Assembly (NCBI GenBank): GCA_037074765.1
Contig: JBAMDO010000077.1
Location: 1 to 64,000 of the forward strand
DNA length: 64,000 nt
Origin: Mansonella perstans
Taxonomy: Eukaryota > Nematoda > Chromadorea > Rhabditida > Onchocercidae
Direction of reading: 5' to 3'
Shown here: piece after piece, positions 1 through 11,800 of the stretch
How positions within the stretch are numbered: position 1 is the stretch's first letter
Layout: each line of letters opens with the position of its first letter
The notes under the pieces: generated by a model
Database searches by the model: none
The model's input: the letters and a program-made list of their open reading frames with translations, nothing else
Told to the model about the DNA's origin: nothing
Program-made: the position numbers and the translations under genes

Positions 1-3000
1 TATGCAGCGAGTTGCTAATGCCCAGGCAGTGCTAACAGCTGTATATCATCTGGTTTATTTAAATTAAAATTACAAATTTTGCAAATAGTCAAGCTTTGTG
101 GAAAAAGGGTCGATTAAAAAAAAGTCTTTTAAAAAATTCCTGAAAATAGAGTATAATGTTGTAACACTTCGATGTATATTGTTATAGACTATAAATGTCA
201 TTGATATTTATACCTTACATATAGTTTAAAACTTCAAGCAGCACCACAAAAAATCCGAGGACAGTAATTTCCTAATTCATTAAGTATTTTTAATCTATCA
301 TGAAGTATTTGGTGAAATTGGAAACTGCTATAGCAGTAAATTAGTGTAAATATAACTGAAAAAGCGTGAATTTAACTATCGAAACCATGCTTGATGACTT
401 CAATTATGCTGAACAAATTTTGGGCATAGCCTCTCTGCTTTCTCATGCTAATGTCCGAGTGCATGCGTAAATTATTTATATACGAAAGTCAAATTAATTG
501 AGTTAAATGCTGAAGTTTTCGGATGAAGCTTATCAAAGTCCATTTGCTGTAAAGAATCATCAGTATTAATCTAATTAATAAATAAATTATTGACAAAGGA
601 ATCTATGAATTATGATATATGCAAAATTATCATTAAAAAACAGTTAACAAGCAGTTTAATTTAATATGAATTTAAATTATTTTTAGCTACTGCGATTGAA
701 AACGTCGATTACTTAGTATTTCAAGTCTTAGTGAACATATATCAATAATAAAAACAGTCGAATAACTTCTAAATTTAATAAATACAGTTCAAGCTCTTTA
801 TTGTACTTCAGTTTTCTGGTGTGAAATGTAAATGGCATGATTAAAGCATAATTGCTAGTGAACAAGGGCAAAGTTATCCACAAGCGATTTTCTACTGCGG
901 AATATGTATATATTTCAAACACTCGCCTATGTGTCCGCTATGTATTGCTCGCCGCGTACCTGCCTGATCCAGTCACTCGATCCATCGACTTTAGCATATT
1001 TAGTATATATTTAAATATTTCTAATTTATTTCTATCCCTCAAAAATGATCATTAATTCTGGAATGAACTATTTCCAATTCGAACTCCGATCTTTGATGTA
1101 ATAAGATGAACAACTTAGAGAAGGAAGAATAAAGAGTGATTCTTTTTTTAATCGGAATTATTTTAAGATAGTTGGGTAGTTTACTAAATCTTTATTGCAA
1201 TTACCAGACAGTCATTTAAAGAAGCCCTGAATGAGGCGATGTTTAAAGATACCAGAATTTTTCACCTCTTATGCTGAATAATGAAGGAACTCAAAGATCT
1301 CACATCGGATGGAACACAGCGCTAATGCTTGCTTTTTGGGTGGAGCTTTCTGTATCATGGGCACCTTTGTTACCGATATTCTCGGATTGATCGGATGTTG
1401 TAGATTTGGACAATTACTTTATGCATAAGGTAAAATGATGCTGGTGCGAAAATACTGCTTCTTTCTCCCGTCTGTTGCAACAACGGCTCATTTACATTAT
1501 TTCCTACCAATTACTCTCAGGACTATCAAAATGTTATCACAGGACCGCATGACAACGTGTGCCGACAAAACACCGTATTAAAAAGGAGCATTTCGCAGCA
1601 GATATCGGGAAAACCAAAATAATTCTATTATAAAATTATTTGATAGTGAACCAAATAATTTTGTGTTTACGATTATTTCGTTAAGTAACAAGATTTATAG
1701 CAAAATGTCACATACCGATTTATTTTATTTTTTCTGAAATTTCAAATATTTACAATTATTTTGTGATAGCAGTAAGAATTATTTTAAAATATCGCAATTT
1801 GATTTACCTTTGTTTTTAGAAATTCATGGGCTTAGATCCATTTTTATGAAAAATCATGACTTACTGCACTCCATTACACTTTAATCTCACAAACGTTATT
1901 ACTACGTAATTGTAACTCCTTGTTGCATTTAATTAATTAGTTTCTTATACTTAATAAATAAAGCTATCTTCTTTAAAGATTATTCTTTCCACTTCACACT
2001 CTAAGTCGTCCTCAGATTTATTCTACTGAATTTGTCATTGAACTCCTCAATAATAAAATCTTCGGTCAATTTCCTTCACATCAAAATGTCTTCATACCAT
2101 ACCAAAAAGGGATCATTTAAGTTTGCTTTTTCCTCAACTGAGTGATTTCCATAACAAAGATCTTTCGCGACAGAAGACATTTTTATATTTAGAAATGATA
2201 TCATAAGCTTCTCATTTAAGAGTGACCCGGGTGAAACTAATTACCTAAATTTAATTGTGGGAAGGTCAGTTTCTCTGTGGTTCAATTGTGAAACTTCTCA
2301 CTGAGCTTCTAGTCTAAATTTTCTCATTTTAAAGATGTGGCGAATTTAGCTGAGTGAAAAGCTTAGGGTGAGTACATTGACTCTTTTATTCTAAATTGTT
2401 TTGCCGAATCTCAAATTTGGATTAATTTTATCAATTTTTTCCTTGTTATCATAGGACTAAGGTTCGAAACGAAAAAAGCACTAAGCCGAGTGAAAGCAAT
2501 ACTTTTTTTTTGAAACTTGATTCTATTGTTAAAACTTAAAATTTAACAAGATACTCTTAGATACTATTATCAAAATAGCCACTTTCAGTGTATAATCCTT
2601 TGATCACATTATTTATCCGATTATTTATTGCTAAGTTCATAGACTGATTGAAGACTGATCTCGTTGTAAATGTATTGATTTCCCATCAAAATCCTTTTGC
2701 ATAATTCATAAATACCAAACTAAGATTTGCTCTCTCTTTCCTTCTCTATTCCTTCCTATCCGGATCAGTCCCTTATTGTATAACATTTTTTTTTCTATCA
2801 AAAAAAATGGAAATTCCATGAATGATATTTTTTGAAGCTTTCAAAAAATATTTGGTTTCTTCTAAATATCAAGAATTCTTTCTAAAACATGAAATTGGTA
2901 TGAAACAAAATGATTAAACGCAACGCATACACATATTTTATTTTAAATTCAAATATGTCATGTGAAATTCTGGAAACTGCTGGAATAATTTAGAAAAGGA

Positions 3001-3097
3001 AAAAACAACAGCAAAGAGCTTTGCAGATCTAAGAATAAAATTAGAACAAACTGTATTTTCGATGAAATGCTAAAATATTTGAAAAATAAAGCCTTAC
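1..3097. other. Probably a long hemicentin intron; no gene recognised
   Basis: This stretch lies downstream of the donor of the last recognised hemicentin exon and contains no further Ig, EGF or other recognisable coding block on either strand. The open frames here are short, AT-rich and unlike any family I know. It is most simply the start of an intron longer than 3 kb that leads to exons outside the window. Confidence 0.5.
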
Positions 3098-6000
3098 CGA
3101 GAACAGTGAGATGAACATCGACGTCTAAAGTGCCACCTTTGTTTGCTGCAACGCATGTGTAGATTCCTTCATGTTCCAGTTGTGCAGATTCTACTATCAC
3201 CTAAAATTAATTATGGATATTCCACGTTTTACAGTACTTCTAGTGATATGGCATAAAGTGCATATAACGTTAAGTGTAACTTAACAAAAACGTCAAATAT
3301 GATCTAATGATTCTAAATTAAAGCAATCGCAACTGATTTACAAATTGAAATTCTATGAACGAAGTGAAGTGATTATGTACGCTCTATCTAACTTTTCCGT
3401 CCAAAGAAAAAGGTAAAACGCTTAAAACATATTTTCAAACATCACATTTCCCTTACAGAACTTGTCATTTTCAAACAAAAATTAATTGTAATAACTTACC
3501 GATTTTCCTCCTAGTCCTAGCATCACACCTGGTTTTATGATGTTTTTTTCAAGAAGTTGTCCATTGATAAGCCAAGCAATATCTGGCTCAGGTGTACCTG
3601 ATACTGGGCACTTTAACTCGATACGCTCGTTCTCCAGCACTGTTTCCTTGATTTTATGAGCAGTTTGATTCAGTTTAGGTGGTACTGAAACTAGAAAAGC
3701 CAGTAACAAACATTTACAACATTATTCAACAGCAAAATCTCATTAAATAATCATGTTTGTCAGCATTGGTTCTAAAACCAGATTAACCAGAAGTGGCAGG
3801 AGAGGAAATGCGATTAATTTTATGAAATTTTTGTAAATCATTATTTTTGGTAATTAACAAATATGAATTTGAATTCATATTTCGACGCAACTAAAATAAA
3901 ATGTGCTCGAAGTTTCTTTCAACGAAATTGTGTTAAATAACTGAATAGTAATTTTTACAGAATATTAGTGCTATCTCAGAACCTCCACTATTGTACCGTA
4001 AGAAAATTTCAATGTTGTAAGAAAATTACTCACCAATAATTTCAACTTGGAATACTTTCGCTGATTCGCCAGCCGGATTTCGTGCCACACATTTATAATT
4101 TCCAGCATCCATTACACGTGATTTTAAAATATGCAACCGTCTCTGATCATCCGAAAGAACGATATTTGCATCGTTTTCTCCAATCAAACGATCGCCCAAA
4201 TGCCATGTGATCTAAAGTGTTCTTTTTAAAAAGATATATGAAATCTGCATTAGTCTTTTACCATGAAATTGTAGCAAAATGAAAAGCAGAACATCTATCC
4301 AGCAATCTATTCAACTTCATGTCCAATATCCGAAAATTTCTTTTTAAATTTTTTGAATTTCCCGCATTCTGACCACTTACGAAAGAATTGTCAAATTAAT
4401 ACAATTTTAATTAGATTGCAAGAAAAAATAGCAAAAAGAGCACCTGCGGTAGTGGACTGGAGAACACTGGGCAATAAAGACTGAATGGTTGTCCGACAAC
4501 AACTGCTTCCGTCACAACCGTTTCTTGATCAGGAATATCTGGTGGAACTGCAAAGTACTATTCTGCTTTCTTCATAAAGTAGCAAAAACTGAAGAAACAT
4601 GTTAATCCAGTATTAAATAACCTATAAAAAATGGCAAATTAGAATGGCAATAGTTCTGCAAAGTATTCTAAACTACTATTATGCAGCTTATTTACTTTAA
4701 AATCAATCTTAATATTTGAGAAAACAAGTAAAAGTACGGGCTGCGTGCTTGAAATGAAAATCCAAATATGAATTAAATCCATATTTCGTAGCAAGATTAG
4801 TCTTTCTAAGCCTCAAACTTAGGCACTTAAAAGTAGTAAAGCGATTTCTTTATTTAAATAAGATTCTAAAAGCGTTGATAAATCGTCATGTAGTTCATCT
4901 GATATGCTTGTTTTTTCACTGCTATCAAAATTATTAGTTGAAGATACTTACTTATAACAGCTAACTGGATCATCTTTTCTGCATCGCCAGCAGCGTTAGA
5001 TGCTTTACATATATAATGACCAGCATCATCACTTTCCACATTATCGACGATTAAAGCACCATCGTCGTTTACATACATACGTGGTGTATCGTTGGATATC
5101 GGAATTCCCTTTCGACTCCATGTAATGGTTGGAGATGGATTGGCGCTAGCAAAGCAGCGCAATTCAACACGATCACCTTCCACAGTGGTATAATCCGACA
5201 AGGTACTCGGTGAAATTGTTGGTGGTTCTAAATTTAATGTCTTCATGATGAAATTTCGATAAATTTTGGAAAATTTTTTACTAAAAAAAATATTTTCCAG
5301 TTACCGTGGATAATTGCGAGTGTATTCCGTTCGTCGCGTCCAGCTGGATTTGTTGCAATGCAACGATAAATTCCATGATGCGACAGCTGCACCTTTTCGA
5401 TGCGTATTGTTCCGGCCGGGTCGATGTGAATAATATCATCCGGAATAATCTAAATTACGCAGTTAGTATGCATGAAAAAATTTTGAAATGTAAGATGCTA
5501 TTCTTTAGAAACTTAAAAGATAGCCATGATTAGAAACCGCAAATCTCTTTCTCTGAATTCATCTATTACTGTATTAGCGGTAACTTGAAAGGATTGGCAA
5601 CTGCGTATAACTGTGCAGTATTTCCTTGTCACTTCGCTTCACTATTTTCGTTTTACCCATTTGTTTTCAATTCGTTAAAGTTTAAATTGGATAATTTAAA
5701 AGTGTAATGTGTTATGATAAATTAAAATTATGATAAATGAGAAAATGATAATAATAAGAAAAAAAGGAACTTTTCGAGAACGATAAAAAAAGTCTACCTG
5801 GAAGCCATCTTTTTCCCAGGTAATTGTTGGTTCTGGTGTTCCAATAGCACGACATGGAATTTCTAATATAAGTCCAAGAACTACAACAACCGTATCTGAA
5901 ATAAATTGACAGAATTAAACAAATCACTCACTGGTTTCAGTTCGAAACGATCGCTATTTAAATTTCATTTGAGAAACTTCAAACCTGGTATATCAGATAT

Positions 6001-8815
6001 AATTTTCGGTGATTCTTGGACTTTCAAAAGATATGTTATACGATCGTCGCCAGCTAAATTAGACACATGACAGGTGTATCGACCCGCATGATTCATTTGA
6101 GGAGTTGCTATTTCTAGCGATCCATCATGCGCATACCTAATCTGCTAAAATTACTTTTTCTGCAAAATTGAGTTTCAAAAAATATCTATAAGTTGAAGTG
6201 GGATAAAACAATGTGAAAAGTAAATGGAACAGCAAGCAAGGGATAATTTCAATATCTTTTCATATTTCCTTTTTAGATCCATCTAGCCAACTGTAACTAA
6301 AACCTCTCCTCTTAAAAAAGTTGGAGGAATTTCTGAAGTATTTATACTTATCTCTTTCCCACTTAGATACAATTAACTTGAAGCAAAAGATGAGCTAAAT
6401 TGTAACAATTAAAGTTAGCACGGCTTTATTAAGCAATATATTCGATCAGAGTTGGAAATGAATGGATTTGAAAATGTTAACCGATCCATGATTATAACCA
6501 TCGTAGATCCGATCACCTTCATAGTTCCACGTTCTTGAAGGTAATGGAAAAGCTCGTGCAGGACATGGCAATAGTACTGATTGATTAACATTCGTAATTA
6601 TTACCTTCAGCTGAAACAAGAATTAGTTAAAATTCACTTTTCAGGAAATCACATCAGATTAATTTTCTCCGCTTTATAAGACAAAATGAATAATGGAAGA
6701 TTTTTCAATTTATTAATTTAATAAATCGCAGTAACAATTTTTTTCCTGTATTTATATGTTGCGGAGCAGTTTCAGCTTTATTTAACCCTGAATTACTATG
6801 AGGATAAGCAAACCTGATCGGATCCCTCAATAGTAGGAGCTGTATGTACCGTCAATGTGATTGTTTTTTCAACCTTTCCAACATCATTCACTGCAACACA
6901 TTTAAATTGTCCGCGATGGAGCTCCTCGACATTTTCAATGGTCAACGAACCATCCTTGGCCACGTGACCATCCTTGAATTCTTCATCATTCAAGTACCTA
7001 TTAAGTGCGAACTGATTAACTTGACTAACGATTGCAATATGCACCGCGATAGTTTTATTTTAATAATTTCAGACTGATATGAAATCTTAATTGCAATTGA
7101 AACAAATCAGATTAGAATCATTTTTGAATATCAAAAATCTGTAAAAATTGTTCATTTATTATAAACTAATGTGTTTTTAATTAAATAAATGAAATGAAAT
7201 TAAGCAATCTATCACCAAGTGATCGTTGGTGTAGAATCGCTGCGAACTTTACAAGGTAACGTGATTGGGTTGCCCTGAATCGAATTATAGGAGATTTGTC
7301 CGGGTTCGATAACAGGTGGACCGAGAATGACTACATCAGCTGCTATTTTTGTTTCGCCAGCTACATTAGTGGCTGTACAAATGTATTTCCCTGAATGGCT
7401 TACGCTCGTTTGATGAATCCTCAATGTGTTATCAGGCTAAAAAACATTTTAAAATTTGAAAATAAATGTTTCATCAGAAATTTGCCGGATGATTCACCAG
7501 AAATTCAATTACAGAGATTGGAAGTGTCGTCCAACTTTCACAAAGCTAACCTGAATTTCATATCCTTGATTATCAGAAGTAAGCGGTTTACCATTGAAAC
7601 TCCAAGTTACTTTCGGTTGTGGCTTTCCAGTAGCACGACACGGGATTTCCAACGCCTTCCCCGTCGATGTCGTATATTCCAATGCATCATTCTTTTTGAT
7701 GTATGGTTGTTCTAAATTAAATTGTAAAAATATTCCCAAGTTTACAACCATTTAAACATATATGCACCGTACGCCCGCAAATGTGCACGTAAAAGGTGTC
7801 ACACACACCTTGTCCTATTATTATGAGAGCTTTAATTCGATTTTGTCATGAACAGAAAAAGTCGAATGTTTTTAACAGTATTTTCTAAAGTTGTGATCGT
7901 AAACGATTAATAAACCTAATTCCTAATTCTTTAGAACAGAAATTACGTATAGACAGGAGATTAATTAGAAAAAATGGTTGATAGTTAACATCGCTTCATT
8001 GAAAGAGCGTACTTACAGTTACGCCATTTCATATCTATCATATGATCAGAAGAAACTCATTAGAAGTGGCAACTATGATTTGCAATCAATAATGTGAGTG
8101 CATCCCAACAATTTGGGAATCAGAAAGACTCGCAAATGATAGAAAATGTCCAATCAAACCATTTCTTTGAATTGTAATCCACTGCTTATTTATTTAAATC
8201 TTAGATTACAAAAAAAAGGCTAAAAATGTATTCATCGAGTGTGTTAAGCTTTTGCCGACATTTGGAAGAGGTAACAACTACTTTGGTTAATACTCCAGTT
8301 CCCGAATTCTTCGGATAAATATTTAAGTGTTTTTTAAACAACTAACTGATCAACTCGACATTAACATTGAGAGAGGCATTGCCCGCTGAATTGGTCGCAA
8401 CGCAAGTATATCGGCCTTCATGCTCTAGACGACCTTTACGGAATAACAGAATGCTGTTTCCCGATTCTATCTGTAGAAACATTACTTTATACTCATGACT
8501 TTACACTTACTTTCAACTCTGGAAAACGTTTCATCACAATCATGTAAATGAATGTGGAAGAGGCCAAGTCCTAATAGAAGAATGAGTGTTTCAGGAGGGA
8601 TGCATGCCAACTTAAGTAAACTGAGCTTATTTCATGATTTACTTATCAAAAAGACAAGCTTACCGTAACAGAAGCAGAAGCTCGTAATGGTTTACCATCT
8701 TTATACCATCTGAGAGTTGGCTTTGGTGTTCCAAGAACAACAATACAGGATAAACGAAGTTCTCCACCCTCCACTAGTTTCGCCTCTGGAGGCGTATGCC
8801 CTAATACTGGGCTTA
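3098..8815 (-). other. him-4: Hemicentin exons 19-32: immunoglobulin domains 6-13
   Basis: Exons on the minus strand: 8815-8664, 8470-8347, 7711-7551, 7436-7216, 6997-6814, 6610-6482, 6144-5985, 5895-5798, 5449-5305, 5227-4952, 4547-4444, 4211-4034, 3684-3500, 3200-3098. The domains end in [11 protein letters not shown] (Ig6), [11 protein letters not shown] (Ig7), [11 protein letters not shown] (Ig8), [11 protein letters not shown] (Ig9), [11 protein letters not shown] (Ig10), [11 protein letters not shown] (Ig11), [11 protein letters not shown] (Ig12) and [11 protein letters not shown] (Ig13). Ig11 lies whole in one exon (5227-4952). Exon 22 (7436-7216) spans the end of Ig7 and the first half of Ig8, so the boundary intron between them is absent. 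Exon 25 could start at 6144 or 6141, because either AG keeps the frame. In Ig12 the usual Trp is present, in the sequence ITWHLG. Confidence 0.88.
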
Positions 8816-11800
8816 CTGAAAATACTCGTTTATTGGCCAAGCAAGGTATGCCAAATAGTGCAATTCGTATGGGTTCTTGGCATTGAGCTGACTTTACCAA
8901 GATTTTAGATTTAAAATTATAAGCTTCCAAAGACATAACCCAATAGAAAACCGCAGAATCCAAACTAACCAAGTCCAGTAATCAGTAATATAGTCGTTTT
9001 ATCTTGACGACCGAATATGTTCGCTGCGGTGCAGGTGTAACGGTCCTGGTCATCTAATTGGACATCTATAATTTCCGAAAATCTGAGTAAAATTGGTGTA
9101 CAGAGAAGTCAGAAAAATATGACTGATTCTTACCATTAATAAGAAGACTTCCATCTGGAAGAACTTTAACACGACTGCTCAGTTTTTCAATTGGTATTCC
9201 ATCACGACGCCAAGTAATTTTCGGTAGAGGATAACCGATTGCACGACATTGAAGTGTTACTGACCGTTCGATATTCACCCGTACTATTTCCGGAGTTGGT
9301 ACAATTGTTGGCATGCCTGTAAAATATTATTTTTACTTTTTTTTAAGCTTCACAGATTTCTTAAATATATATATATATATATTATTAATGATATATATAT
9401 CAGAGCTTATATATATATATACATATGCAATATTCCAGCTATTACTGCATGTAAAAGCATTATTTAACAATAAAGTGAACTTTAAGCACGTAGTTTACTT
9501 GCATTACTTATTACTTATAAGTTTCTTGAACAGATTGATTATATTCGACCAACAAAAAAACAATTATTAATTTTCCTGCATCATTTATAAAATTTTAGGA
9601 CTTCAAATGTGAATTTGGAAAAGTGCATACTTCCAACATCAAGACTGATTACTCTTAGGTCACGTCCAGCCAAATTTTGCGCAACACACGAGTACGACCC
9701 GGCATCAGAATCTTTTACTCCCTGTAGCTATTGCACAATGTGTGTCATCATAAGTACTTCAAAATACTTAAAAAAAAAAAAAAAAATACTTTTATAAAAA
9801 TACTTTTTTTGATCATCATAAGTACTTCAAAAAATACTTTTATAAAGATACTTTCTAAGAAATATAAAAAAATACCTGTATCGTGAGCTTGTTTTCGTCA
9901 GTCGTAATATACTTGGAAGTTGTAATTTCATGCCCTCCACGGAACCAGGTAATTTTCGGTTTTGGGTTCCCTTGCACTATCTAAATAAAATATCACTTTG
10001 AAAAAAAAGCAAAAGAGACTTAAGCAAACATCTCAGTAAGAAATGAAACACGTTCAATCGATTAAACAAAATTAACATTTATCAATCGCTATAAACTTAA
10101 ATAATATGCGGATGATGAATGAGAAATGTCTTACAGTGCATTCTAACGTGACTGGATCACCTCTACCAATCATATGTCGATCACGAATGACATGAATTTT
10201 TGGAGGTGCTGCAGAATTTGTTTTAAAACATTATGTCTATCTTCAGGTTAAAGACAAATTTATTTTATGAATGTAATTAAAAAGATGACAAATTGATAAA
10301 GTTATCTTTATCAGTCAATACGTCAGAAAATGCACTCTTCTTTCCTTCCCTAACTTATATAATTCATTTATTAATTGGACTACCACATAAAATAGTAAGG
10401 CTAAGCTACCAAATTTATAAAATTTGTTTGAACATTACTTGACATTTGCGCAATTGCACTATCTGCATGAGAACCGGCAGCATTACTCACATGGCATTCA
10501 TATATTCCAGTATCTGGCTCTGTTGCTCGTTGCACAATTAGATCATCTAAAACAAACCGGTGTTGATTGCTTTGTGATTTTTGTATAAATTTCGAAAAAA
10601 ATCAGAATAGTACCACAAACATTTATAAGTGATATAGTACTTCCGTTGATCTGGAATGATTTGACGCCCTTTAAAGTACCATTTTGGCTCCAGAAGCTCA
10701 TTGCCTAAAAATTAATTTTTTTTGTGATCACGGCACCACACACCACAAAACTGGACAATGCAAGCAACTAAGTCTACGCGTTTTAAATAAAAAATGAAAG
10801 TCCAGGTAAGTTCATCACCTGACGCAGTTAATTCAATTTTTGCATTTCCTCCAATCACGTGCGCATTTCGTTTGTTTCTTAACTTCGCTGATCAGAAATA
10901 ACCTGCTGATGTTTTATCAAAGAAATCTCAAGAAATACCTACCATCAATCGAACAGGAAACGTTGAACGACTGCCCATGTACGAAATACAACTGCTGCGG
11001 CGTGACGTGAACTTTGGGAGCTTCCAGAACACGTAAATGCATGCTAGCTTCTGCACGACCACGTGATGTTTGAATACGGCAGTGATAAATTCCTGCATCT
11101 TGCATATCCACGTCTCTAATCACCAAGGTACCATTGGCGTGTAAACGCTGCAATTATTATTTGCGTTAAATTAGTGGAGCTACTCTGTCCATAAGTGAGT
11201 TCGGCAAGTTGATGTCGAGAATGAAAACATGATTAAAGACGAACTTGAAAATTTTTTCATAATAGAAAGTATTGTTAGATTTTCATTTACATTGACCTGG
11301 CATTGATATATCTGCATGATTCCTTCTTTAATTTAAATGGAGTGATACCGTTTTAGTCGTATTGCCAATTATTGAATGTCTTTTCAGCCACTGTACTCTG
11401 GCGTTCAAATTCTGAGTGCGACAGTGTAAAAATGCTGAACTTCCTCGTGCTACTGTTTCATTTCGAATGAATGCGATCTCAGGCACAGGCTCTAAAACTT
11501 TTTGCAAAAGTGAAAGGAAAAAAAACAGAAATCGATCATTGAGAAGAGAAAAATAGGTTTTGTATTGAGTCAGGTGGATTATCTTCTTGACAGATCGAAA
11601 TTAGTTAAAAGTTAGATACAGTGTTTCATAAGTAGTCAAATAGTTAAACCAAAATGCCTATTTTAGCTTATATAAGCAAGCTTGATATAACGTTTCATGC
11701 CTTCGAAGCTAACATGATAAAATCGATTATAAGAACAGCATAATTTATTAAATTATTTCCTTAAATTTAGATGATCTATGAAAGAACTTAAATGAAATAA

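Noticed and set aside
1..60. Possible hemicentin exon at the very left edge (acceptor-like ATACAG on the minus strand with an open frame)
   Set aside because: The translated residues show no Ig or EGF pattern and the segment is cut by the window end, so it cannot be supported.
1240..1400. Minus-strand open stretch with APPKK-like sequence resembling an Ig domain start
   Set aside because: There is no following Cys-Trp-Cys pattern and no consistent splice sites.
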